From Halobacteriales archaeon QS_9_67_15 (GTDB lineage: Archaea; Halobacteriota; Halobacteria; Halobacteriales; Haloarculaceae): 33,093 nucleotides of DNA. Below, piece by piece: positions 15,534-22,476 of the stretch. The position numbers and the translations under genes were made by a program. The notes beneath the pieces were generated by a model that saw only the letters and a program-made list of their open reading frames with translations, did not search any database and was not told the DNA's origin. Numbering within the stretch: the first letter of the stretch is position 1; the number at the start of each line of letters is the position of its first letter. The stretch is taken from positions 12,582 through 45,674 of the forward strand of contig PXSD01000169.1 in assembly GCA_003023165.1 (NCBI GenBank), read 5' to 3'.

Positions 15534-16423
15534 ACGTCCTCACCCAGGTAGGCGTCGATCACCCTGTCGTTCGACCTGATCTCGGCCGGCGGTCCCTCGG
15601 CGAGTACCTGTCCCTGGTGCATGACGATGACGTGTTCGCAGTGTTCCATGATGAGGTCGATGTCGTGTTCGACGAGGAGGAAGGTCAGTCCCTCCTCGCG
15701 AAGCTCGTGGATTCGGTCGAGCAGTTTCTCCTCGAGCGTGGGGTTGACGCCGGCGAACGGCTCGTCCAGGAGCATCATCGTGGGGTCAAGCATGAGCGCC
15801 CGCGCGAGTTCGAGTAGTTTCCGCTGCCCGCCGCTCAGGTTGCCCGCGCGCTCCTCGGCGAGGTGGTCGATCTCGAACAGTTCGAGCGTCTCCCAGACCG
15901 TCTCCCGCAACTCGCGCTCTTCGTCGCGCACGCTGCCGCGCAATCCCGGGAGCACTGCGTTCGTGAGCGTCTCGCCGGACTGGCCGCGCGGCGACAGCAT
16001 CAGGTTCTCGAGGACGGTCATCTCCTCCAGTTCGCGAGCGATCTGGAAGGTTCGGACGAGGCCGCTGTTGGCGATCGAGCTCGTCCGCATCCCGGTGAGG
16101 GTCTCCCCCTCGAAGGCCACGCGGCCGGCGTCGGGTTCGTGGACGCCCGTGATCAGGTTGAACGTCGTCGACTTCCCGGCACCGTTGGGACCGATGAGTC
16201 CGGTCAGCGACCCTCGTTCGACCGAGAACGAGACGCCGTCGACGGCGTCGATACCGCCGAAGGACTTCCGGAGGTCCTCGACGACGAGCGACGCCGACTC
16301 CGCGTCCAGTTCCCGGCGCGCGGACTCGCCGCTGTCGACCGCTTGCTCGGTCTCGGCCTCGTCCGAGCGGTCCGCTGTCGCGGTCTCGCCCGACCCTTCG
16401 ACGGTCGTCCCGTCCTCAGTCAT
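15530..16423 (-). CDS. ABC transporter ATP-binding protein, LivG type
   Basis: 297 aa from ATG 16423. Walker A GPNGAGKST at about 78-86, LSGGQRK at about 196-202, Walker B MMLLDEP at about 216-222, and LLVEHDIDLIMEHC. An acidic tail of about 45 residues precedes the domain start (SLVVEDLRKSFGG). The start is decided by a clear Shine-Dalgarno GGAGGT (plus-strand 16431-16436) seven bases upstream of ATG 16423; the GTG at 16432 would lie within that site. It overlaps the LivM-type gene end by 8 bp. Confidence 0.92.
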   Translation of the reverse strand: MTEDGTTVEGSGETATADRSDEAETEQAVDSGESARRELDAESASLVVEDLRKSFGGIDAVDGVSFSVERGSLTGLIGPNGAGKSTTFNLITGVHEPDAGRVAFEGETLTGMRTSSIANSGLVRTFQIARELEEMTVLENLMLSPRGQSGETLTNAVLPGLRGSVRDEERELRETVWETLELFEIDHLAEERAGNLSGGQRKLLELARALMLDPTMMLLDEPFAGVNPTLEEKLLDRIHELREEGLTFLLVEHDIDLIMEHCEHVIVMHQGQVLAEGPPAEIRSNDRVIDAYLGEDV

Positions 16424-17816
16424 CGCGACCACCTCCGTCGGCCGCGGTCGGTGTCTCGGGCTTCTGGCGCGGTTCGCGGTCGAGGAGGTCGATGCTCGAC
16501 GCCACCTCCTTGCGGTGGCCGAGCAGGCCCGTCGGTCTGCGGTGCATCAGGACGATGAGCACGACGCCGACCAGGACGAACCGGAGCGACGAGATGTTCT
16601 GGAGCGTGTACGCGAGAAACGGCGTCACGTCCAGCGAACCCAGCGGTCCGAGCGCGGCCGCGAACGTGCTCGGTGCGTCGCCCGTCGGGATGTACTTCGA
16701 GAAGATGCGGCTCACGTACAGCGGTCCCTGAAAGAGGAGACTGGCGAACAGCGCTCCGCCGATGACGCTCCCGGTGTTCGACCCCGCACCGCCGATGATG
16801 AGCGCGATGAAGATGTAGAACGTCTGGAGCGGGCGGAACGTAGTCGACGTGGGGTCCGTGAACCCGCGCTGGGTCTCCCAGAGGATGCCGCCCAGTCCCA
16901 TCAGCGCGCAGCCGATCATGAATACCTTGACCTTGAACATCCGGGTGTCCTTGCCGAGCGAGTTTGCGACCAGTTCGTCCTCGCGGATGGCCTTGAGGAC
17001 GCGGCCGAACGGCGAGTTACCGATCCGGCGGAGCAGGACGTAGAAGAGGACGACGAACCCGATGAGGACGAGCGTGTAGGTCATCGAGACGACGACGGTT
17101 TCCCTGACACCGATCGACGCGAACGCCGGGAGGACCGTGTTCCCGACCACCGTTCGACTCCCGCTGGCCGGGTTCATCGGGTTCGTGTAGTAGAGCGACT
17201 TGACCGGTATCGTCGGATTGATCGGCATGCTGATCCCGCGCCCGGCACCGGAGCCGAGCGTGAGGTCGGGAACGACGGCGAGGCCGTCGAAGAGCGTGAA
17301 CTCCTCGAGCGAGGTCGAGAGCAGCGAGAGCCGGACGATCTCGGAGAACGCGACGGTGACGATGGCGAGGTAGTCGGCGCGGAGCCTGAGCGCCGGGAGC
17401 GCGACGAGCGCGCCGGCGAGCGCGGCCACGGCCATCCCGCCGACGATGCCGGCCCACAGCGGGAGGCCGAGGCCCGGTGGGCTCCCGCCGGTCGGTGCCG
17501 TCAGCGCGGCGAAGGTGTAGACGCCGACGGCCATGAAGCCTGCGACGCCGATGTTGAACAGCCCGGTGTAGCCCCAGTGGAGGTTCAGCGCGAGGACGAG
17601 CATGGCGTACAGCGCCGTCCAGAACGTGATCGCCTGGAGGGCGGCGACGATGCCGCCGATCCCCTGTGAGGGACCGAGGATGACGAAGATCGTGAACAGC
17701 GCGTAGACGCCGAACATGACGAGTGCGATGAGCCCGGCGTCGCCCTCCCGAACCTCCTCGGAGATCCGGTCGGTGACGGTCGGCGCGGTCGCAGCGTCGC
17801 GGTCGGCGTCGCTCAT
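16416..17816 (-). CDS. Branched-chain amino acid/amide ABC transporter permease, LivM type
   Basis: 466-aa membrane subunit of the second transporter. An acidic cytoplasmic N-terminus of about 28 residues is followed by hydrophobic helices, with LNLHWGYTGLFNIGVAGFMA, RVLKAIREDELVANSLGKD (coupling loop) and FIALIIGGAGSNTGSVIGGA as family marks. There is a periplasmic insertion of about 80 residues (roughly 180-260). The start ATG overlaps the LivH-type stop by 4 bp; the open frame upstream of 17816 lies inside the LivH gene and is not translated in this frame. Confidence 0.92.
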   Translation of the reverse strand: MSDADRDAATAPTVTDRISEEVREGDAGLIALVMFGVYALFTIFVILGPSQGIGGIVAALQAITFWTALYAMLVLALNLHWGYTGLFNIGVAGFMAVGVYTFAALTAPTGGSPPGLGLPLWAGIVGGMAVAALAGALVALPALRLRADYLAIVTVAFSEIVRLSLLSTSLEEFTLFDGLAVVPDLTLGSGAGRGISMPINPTIPVKSLYYTNPMNPASGSRTVVGNTVLPAFASIGVRETVVVSMTYTLVLIGFVVLFYVLLRRIGNSPFGRVLKAIREDELVANSLGKDTRMFKVKVFMIGCALMGLGGILWETQRGFTDPTSTTFRPLQTFYIFIALIIGGAGSNTGSVIGGALFASLLFQGPLYVSRIFSKYIPTGDAPSTFAAALGPLGSLDVTPFLAYTLQNISSLRFVLVGVVLIVLMHRRPTGLLGHRKEVASSIDLLDREPRQKPETPTAADGGGRDD

Positions 17817-19087
17817 GCGGTCGTCACCCCCCCGAAGAGGCCGTCGGGACGGACCACGAGCACGAGGATCATGATCGCGAAGGCGGCGGCCGTCGAGAAC
17901 GACGACGGGATCCACACCAGCGAGACGGAGTTCGTGAGACCGATGAGGACCCCGCCGGCGATCGCACCGTATATCGACCCGATCCCGCCGAGGATGACCG
18001 CGGCGAAGATGAGCAACAGGAGGAGCCAGCCGAGGTTGAACGCGAGCGTCCCGCGCTCGAGGGCGATGAGGTACCCGGAGGCACCGGCGAGTCCGCCGCC
18101 GATGATCCACGTCGCGCGGACGACGCGTTCGGTCGGGATCCCGGTCACGCGCGCGAGGTCTTCGTTGTCGGCCATCGCGCGCATCGCCTTCCCGAGTTTC
18201 GTTCGCTGGAGCGTGACGTGGAGCGCGTACATCAGGACGACCGAGACGACGACGAGTGTCATCTCTGCGCTAGAGATGGTGACCAGCTCCGCCGAGTAGC
18301 TGCCGAAGTCGACCACGGGGAGTTCGGTGTAGAAAGCGCCGCTCGGCACGTCACCGCTCTGTGCCTGGATGACGGTCGACCGCTTGTCCGCGAACGCGAG
18401 TTTCCCGTCGACGCTCGCGAGGATGAGTTTCGCGCCCCCGGCGGTCAGCCCGCGGTTGCGCGCCCCGAAGACGAAGACGACGAGGTAGCGCAACGCGAGC
18501 GCAACGCCGATACTCGCGATGAGGACGGCGATGCCACTCTGGTCTCGCATCGGCTCGAAGATGATCCGGTCGAGGACCAGCGAGAGGACGATGGTCCCGA
18601 GGACGGCGACGACGAGGCCGGCGAAGACGGCGAGTGGCGTCTGGAAGACGTTGATCGAGAGTACCGCCGAACTGGGACCGTCCGGGCCGAAGCCGACGGT
18701 CGCGAGGTACAGGGCGTTCCCCTCGAACGCGCCCGAGCCGAACCCGGCGACGAGCCACGCGGCCGCCCACCCGGCGAACGCGCCGCTCGTGACGTAGTCG
18801 CCGTGCGCGAAGTTCGCGAAGCTCAGGATGCTGTAGGTCATCGAGAGGCCGATCCCCGCCAGTCCGATGCCGAGTCCGACGACGAGCCCGTTCCAGACCA
18901 GCGTGACCAGCCGGCCGACCGCGAGACTCCCGCCGAGGAGCGACGCGGACCCGACGGTCAGTTCGACCCCGACGAGCTTGAACAGGAGGTCGAGAAACAA
19001 CAGGACGAACAGACCGCCGAACAGCGTGGTCTTCGGGCGCTCGACGACCGCCAGTCGCCAGTCCGCGAGTCGCTCACTCGTGGCCAT
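17813..19087 (-). CDS. Branched-chain amino acid/amide ABC transporter permease, LivH type
   Basis: First gene of the second operon, 424 aa. Hallmarks are GIGLAGIGLSMTYSILSFAN-FAHGDYVTSG, IIFEPMRDQSGIAVLIASIG, KLGKAMRAMADNEDLARVTG (coupling loop) and LIFAAVILGGIGSIYGAIAG. ATG 19087 (MATSERLADWRLAVVERPKT) was chosen because the residues upstream in the open frame are Arg/Gly-rich and not membrane-protein-like. It is longer than the first operon's LivH-type protein because of extra N-terminal helices and a soluble insertion in the middle. Confidence 0.9.
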   Translation of the reverse strand: MATSERLADWRLAVVERPKTTLFGGLFVLLFLDLLFKLVGVELTVGSASLLGGSLAVGRLVTLVWNGLVVGLGIGLAGIGLSMTYSILSFANFAHGDYVTSGAFAGWAAAWLVAGFGSGAFEGNALYLATVGFGPDGPSSAVLSINVFQTPLAVFAGLVVAVLGTIVLSLVLDRIIFEPMRDQSGIAVLIASIGVALALRYLVVFVFGARNRGLTAGGAKLILASVDGKLAFADKRSTVIQAQSGDVPSGAFYTELPVVDFGSYSAELVTISSAEMTLVVVSVVLMYALHVTLQRTKLGKAMRAMADNEDLARVTGIPTERVVRATWIIGGGLAGASGYLIALERGTLAFNLGWLLLLLIFAAVILGGIGSIYGAIAGGVLIGLTNSVSLVWIPSSFSTAAAFAIMILVLVVRPDGLFGGVTTA

Positions 19088-19427
19088 AGCTCGAGTACTG
19101 CGGCGGCGTCGGTCCGCGGTCGCGAGTCCACCCAGCTCGGCCCGTCCGTCGCCGCTTCGCGACGAACGAGCCGGTCCGTTCTGCGACCGACCGGCCCCAT
19201 CTCGACGACCGGCCGGAGCCGACGGACCCGGGCCGCCGGTCACCCCGTTCCCTCACGAATCTGTCATTCGTCACCGCCTGCGCTGTCGCCGTCGTGTCCT
19301 GCCGACGGACCGTGTGATCAATCGTCATACCGTATTCCTCTGTGGGACTGGAGCACCCAGGGTGATAAAACTCTTCGACAGTGGGCCGAAGAGATTAGTT
19401 CGTCCGCGGCCTCTGTTCGATGACTCG
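19088..19427. other. 340-bp intergenic region between divergent genes
   Basis: I see no credible gene here. It must hold promoters for the second transporter operon (-) and the GNAT gene (+). GAGTTTTATC on the - strand (19363-19372) could be the operon TATA box, giving a long leader of about 250 nt. GATTAGTT (19393-19400) could serve the GNAT gene. A small inverted repeat ACGAAT-CTGTC-ATTCGT lies at 19255-19271. Confidence 0.4.
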
Positions 19428-19910
19428 ATGGAAATCGAACTCGCGACGGTCGAGCAGGCCGAGCGCGTCACGGACCTGTGGGTCGCGCTCGCGGACGAGC
19501 AGATACAGTACGACTCGCACGTCCTGCCGGAGCGCAATCGGAGCATGGTCGCGGACGAGTTGACGCGCCACGCCGTGACCGACCGTCTCCTCGTCGCCAC
19601 GGAGAGAGGCGAGATCGTCGGATTCGTGATGTACGCACTCGACCGCGGCAGTTACGAGATGGACGTGACACAGGGGGTCGTCGAGAACCTCTACGTCGAG
19701 CCGGAGTCCCGCAACGAGGGGGTCGGTGGCGAGTTGCTCGCGGCTGCGGAGCGCCAGCTCGACGGACTCGGAGCGGAGACAGTTGTCCTGGAGGCGATGG
19801 CGGAGAATCTCGCCGCGAAACGGTTCTACCATCGGCACGACTACGACACCCATCGCGTGCAACTGGAGAAATCGCTGGAAAGCGATAACCACTCAAAGGA
19901 GGGGCGGTAA
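19428..19910 (+). CDS. GNAT-family N-acetyltransferase
   Basis: 160-aa single-domain acetyl-CoA transferase. The acetyl-CoA pyrophosphate loop is seen as VENLYVEPESRNEGVGGELL (about 84-103), followed by the conserved end ENLAAKRFYHRHDYDTHRVQ, both typical of GNAT proteins. ATG 19428 was chosen because MEIELATVEQAERVTDLWVA is a usual GNAT beginning and a TATA-like box lies at 19393-19400. The acyl acceptor is unknown. It ends 11 bp before the tRNA gene on the same strand. Confidence 0.85.
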   Translation: MEIELATVEQAERVTDLWVALADEQIQYDSHVLPERNRSMVADELTRHAVTDRLLVATERGEIVGFVMYALDRGSYEMDVTQGVVENLYVEPESRNEGVGGELLAAAERQLDGLGAETVVLEAMAENLAAKRFYHRHDYDTHRVQLEKSLESDNHSKEGR

Positions 19911-19921
19911 GGGACGACTGC

Positions 19922-19995
19922 GCCAGGGGAGCTTGGGTGGTTCAAGCACTCGACTTGTAATCGAGACTCCCGGGGTTCAAATCCCTGCCCTGGCT
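19922..19995 (+). tRNA. tRNA-Thr (anticodon TGT)
   Basis: A full cloverleaf can be drawn: acceptor GCCAGGG/CCCTGGC (19922-19928 with 19988-19994), D stem GCTT/AAGC, anticodon stem CTCGA/TCGAG with loop CTTGTAA (anticodon TGT at 19956-19958), a 5-nt variable region, and T stem CGGGG/CCCTG around TTCAAAT. Discriminator base is T, as expected for archaeal tRNA-Thr. CCA is not encoded and there is no intron. Confidence 0.95.
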
Positions 19996-20053
19996 TCGGT
20001 TCGGACTCCCGGCTACCGTGATCACGCGCGCTCGAACACAGCCGGTCGGACGC

Positions 20054-20242
20054 TCAGGCTCCGCCTTCGAGCGGGTTGTACGTTCCGTTGATGTTCCACT
20101 CGTGGAGACAGAAGGGGTCGCCAGTGGGTCGGTCGCCGTCCTCGTCGGTCGCGACGGCCCACGTACCGCGGTCGTCGTCCCAGACGTCGGTTCGGCCGCA
20201 GCGTTCGCACTCGCGTTCATTCGGGGGGACAATGGTTGTCAT
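20054..20242 (-). CDS. HEWD-family small zinc-ribbon protein
   Basis: 62 aa with a CERCG knuckle (residues 12-16), a DVWDDDRGTWAV strand region and FCLHEWNINGTYNP near the end, where the HEW(N/D) signature gives the family its name. Only three cysteines plus a histidine are available, so a C3H zinc site is likely. TAATTAATT at 20266-20274 is centred 28 nt before the ATG, which supports the start. Function unknown. Confidence 0.78.
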   Translation of the reverse strand: MTTIVPPNERECERCGRTDVWDDDRGTWAVATDEDGDRPTGDPFCLHEWNINGTYNPLEGGA

Positions 20243-20265
20243 GCCACAGTCTCCGTCGCGGAGGG

Positions 20266-20274
20266 TAATTAATT
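20266..20274 (-). promoter_or_regulatory. TATA box for HEWD-family gene
   Basis: TAATTAATT (a palindromic AATTAATT-type box), centred 28 nt before ATG 20242. Being nearly symmetrical it could also serve the divergent PEBP gene with a leader of about 40 nt. Confidence 0.45.
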
Positions 20275-20336
20275 CCGCGAACTCCGGACTCGCGCCGTCC
20301 CTCAGCCTGAAATGCCGACCGGTCGTACCCTCCGCT

Positions 20337-20960
20337 ATGATTTCGAGGCGCTCGTTCGTGGTCGCGACCTGTGGGGTGCTCGTCGCCGGTTGTTCGTCCG
20401 GATTGAGCGGGACCACGGACACCGACACCGACGAGGGGCCGGCGGGCACGACGGCGAGTACGGGAAACGGAACAACGACGGAGACCGGACGGATGGACCC
20501 GCTCACCGTCTCGACAAGTGCGTTCGACGACGGCGAATCGATCCCGAAGCGATACACTGGCGCCGGTGAGGACGTGTCGCCGCCGCTCACCGTCGAATCC
20601 GTCCCCGCCGACGCGGAGACGCTCGCCGTGGTGGTCGACGACCCGGACGCGAACGACTACCTCCACTGGCTGATCTGGAATATTCCAGCCGACCGGACGG
20701 AGATCCCCGAGGGGATCCCCCGGACGGAGACAGTCGACTCACTGGACGGTGCTCGACAGGGCACGAACGACTTCGGCGAGCTGGGCTATCGCGGGCCGTT
20801 CCCGCCGACGGACGACGGACCACACACCTACCGGTTCACGACCGTCGCCGTAGACACGACTCTCGACGTCGAGTCCGGTGCGGGACGCGACGCGCTCGAA
20901 TCGGCCCTCGACGGACACGTCGTCAACAGGCACCGATTCACGGGAGAATTCGAACGTTGA
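20337..20960 (+). CDS. YbhB/YbcL-type PEBP (Raf-kinase-inhibitor-like) lipoprotein
   Basis: 207 aa. The N-terminus MISRRSFVVATCGVLVAGC has a twin-arginine and a lipobox with Cys19, followed by a Thr/Gly/Asp linker to about residue 52. The PEBP domain then runs to the end, with ESIPKRYTGAGEDVSPPL, the anion-pocket elements DDPDANDYLHWLIWNIP and GYRGPFPPTDDGPHTYRF, and DALDGHVV-type LDGHVVNRHRFTGEF at the C-terminus. The family binds phosphate-like or lipid ligands; the role of archaeal members is not settled. Here it should sit on the outer face of the membrane. Confidence 0.88.
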   Translation: MISRRSFVVATCGVLVAGCSSGLSGTTDTDTDEGPAGTTASTGNGTTTETGRMDPLTVSTSAFDDGESIPKRYTGAGEDVSPPLTVESVPADAETLAVVVDDPDANDYLHWLIWNIPADRTEIPEGIPRTETVDSLDGARQGTNDFGELGYRGPFPPTDDGPHTYRFTTVAVDTTLDVESGAGRDALESALDGHVVNRHRFTGEFER

Positions 20961-21074
20961 TCACATATCTCCCAAAGAACCGAATGTCTTAACGAACACC
21001 GTCTAAGATGGCGATTATACACCTAGTATCCCCTTGCAGGAACGCTTTTGATGACATGTGTTCACATAATAGGT

Positions 21075-21218
21075 ATGCATAAGGAGGACCCGTACACGCC
21101 GGAGAAGTCCCGGTACGAGTGCGTCGAGTGCCTGAACAGAGAGACGACCGACGGAACGGTGGGTGCCTGTCCCGAGTGTGGCGGTCGGATGAAGAACGTG
21201 GCCGTCCCGCGAGAGTAA
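21075..21218 (+). CDS. Rubrerythrin-like zinc-ribbon microprotein (47 aa)
   Basis: Very short gene starting at ATG 21075: MHKEDPYTPEKSRYECVEC, then a second knuckle CPECGG and the end MKNVAVPRE. Two CxxC pairs make a rubredoxin/rubrerythrin-like four-Cys metal site. This is a widespread haloarchaeal family annotated as rubrerythrin-like domain proteins. A TATA box CTTTTGA (21045-21051) is 24-30 nt upstream, as for a leaderless message. No role is established. Confidence 0.78.
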   Translation: MHKEDPYTPEKSRYECVECLNRETTDGTVGACPECGGRMKNVAVPRE

Positions 21219-21255
21219 CAGAACACCGCGTTTCGGCGGCGACGGTGCTCGCCTG

Positions 21256-21337
21256 ATACGGATTATTGTAGCGATTTACCGGTACGCGCCGACCCCGGGG
21301 TCGTCGCAATCCGGAAATAATCTACAATAATCCGTAT
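21256..21337. repeat. 82-bp near-perfect palindromic repeat element
   Basis: The ends are a perfect 16-bp inverted repeat (ATACGGATTATTGTAG / CTACAATAATCCGTAT) and the exact centre, 21296/21297, is a perfect 14-bp palindrome CGACCCCGGGGTCG. About 32 of 41 position pairs match, so it can form one long hairpin. Its left 31 bp recur exactly at 9543-9573. It lies between the 3' ends of two convergent genes (21218 and 21343) and may act as a two-way terminator or be a non-autonomous mobile element. Confidence 0.8.
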
Positions 21338-21342
21338 GAGCC

Positions 21343-21804
21343 TTATTCGTCGAAGTCGGGGAGTTCGTCCGGCGGTTCGTAGTCCGCGCCCCAGTCGATG
21401 TACTCCGACTTGAGCACGTCACAGACAGTCTGCCCGAACTCGGTCAACCCCGCGTTGATAGTCGAGACGGTGCCCCAGGAGTCGAGCCCCGTGTGGATGT
21501 CCATCCGTCGCCAGTCTTCCGGGATCCCGGGGGCGTGGTAACCGACGCGGTCTGCGAAGTCGTCCCAGAAGAAGTCGAACTCCGCGAACAGACCCAGTTC
21601 GGTGCAGATGTCGAACGTCTCCTCGTCCATCTCGGTGCGGGCCGCCCAGTCATCGAATGCCTCCGCCCACGCGCCCGATTCGAGGAACTTGCCGAGTTCG
21701 TCGCGGCGGTAGTCGTCCACTTCGACGTTCACGTCGTCGTACTCCGCTGCGTCCAGTTGGGATTCGAGCTCGGGGGGGTCCGGCGGGGCGACGTCGAGTG
21801 TCAT
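21343..21804 (-). CDS. Acidic haloarchaeal hypothetical protein
   Basis: 153 aa from ATG 21804 (MTLDVAPPDPPELESQL), very rich in Asp and Glu. It contains a helical middle (YRRDELGKFLESGAWAEAFD), an aromatic-rich stretch (FAEFDFFWDDFADRVGYHAP) and ends EPPDELPDFDE. No signal peptide, membrane segment or known catalytic motif is visible; the single Cys pair is too distant for a ribbon. I do not recognise the family. The open frame upstream to 21843 is less protein-like. The palindromic repeat begins 5 bp after its stop codon. Confidence 0.75.
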   Translation of the reverse strand: MTLDVAPPDPPELESQLDAAEYDDVNVEVDDYRRDELGKFLESGAWAEAFDDWAARTEMDEETFDICTELGLFAEFDFFWDDFADRVGYHAPGIPEDWRRMDIHTGLDSWGTVSTINAGLTEFGQTVCDVLKSEYIDWGADYEPPDELPDFDE

Positions 21805-21874
21805 GCCACCGAGTACGTTCGGTCGCGGGAAAAGTCCACGCACACGCGGTCTCGCTCCGGCCGCTCCCCGGTCG

Positions 21875-22327
21875 TCACGAGTTCGCGTCCTTGTTGTCGC
21901 CGTCGAGCGCCTCTGCTCGCAGGCGCTCGCCCTCGTCGGTGGACACGGTGAGGGGTGGGACTTCCACGGGATTCCGGTCGCCGTCGATGGCGACGTAGAC
22001 CGAGTACGACTCGGTCGTCAGTTCGCGGTCGCCCGAGCGGGGATCCTCGCGGAAGACGCGCAGTCGGGCGCGGACGCTGGAGCGGCCGGTCTCGTAGACG
22101 TAGGCCTCGACGAGGGCCGTCTCGCCGACGGGAATGGGTCGCTTGAAGTCGACCTGGTCCATCCGGGCGGTGACGCAGTCCTGGCCGGCGAAGCGCATCG
22201 CGGCCATCGCGCCGACCTCGTCCATCCACTTGAGGACGTTCCCCCCGTGGGTGGTCCCGAGAGAGTTGGCGTGGTTCGGCTGGACCATGTAGCGGTTCTC
22301 CAGAAACGTGTCCATCAGGTCGGGCAT
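21875..22327 (-). CDS. Hotdog-fold acyl-CoA thioesterase
   Basis: 150 aa. Hydrolyses acyl-CoA to free acid and CoA. The single hotdog domain shows QPNHANSLGTTHGGNVLKW (about 16-34) and MDEVGAMAAMRFAG with Asp36, the usual catalytic/positioning residues of the YciA/ACOT type, then VTARMDQVDFKRPIPVGE. A charged C-terminal tail follows the domain. Start is ATG 22327 (MPDLMDTFLENR); a second ATG at 22315 is possible. It is divergent from the geranylgeranyl-reductase-family gene. Confidence 0.9.
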   Translation of the reverse strand: MPDLMDTFLENRYMVQPNHANSLGTTHGGNVLKWMDEVGAMAAMRFAGQDCVTARMDQVDFKRPIPVGETALVEAYVYETGRSSVRARLRVFREDPRSGDRELTTESYSVYVAIDGDRNPVEVPPLTVSTDEGERLRAEALDGDNKDANS

Positions 22328-22444
22328 TGCCGGCGGTTGGACGAGCGGCCTGTTAGGTCTGACCGTTCGGCGAGAACGCAGTCCGGAGTCCGAGTCGGAG
22401 CGTCCGCCTGCGGTCGGAGTGGCCCGCGATGGGCGGAATGGAGG

Positions 22445-22453
22445 GATTTATAC
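22445..22453 (+). promoter_or_regulatory. TATA box for the geranylgeranyl-reductase-family gene
   Basis: GATTTATAC, centred 28 nt before ATG 22477. It fixes that ATG as the start over the in-frame ATG at 22429. Confidence 0.65.
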
Positions 22454-22476
22454 TCCGGCGAGGCAGGGGTAGGGGT

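Noticed and set aside
15621-17669. A 682-codon open frame on the + strand opposite the second transporter operon
   Set aside because: It is antisense to genes with clear ABC motifs, and its translation is low-complexity Arg/Glu/Asp. Long shadow frames are expected in GC-rich haloarchaeal DNA.
19922-19995. Prophage or integrated element at the tRNA-Thr gene
   Set aside because: No integrase, no direct repeat of the tRNA 3' end within the window, and flanking genes are ordinary chromosomal genes.
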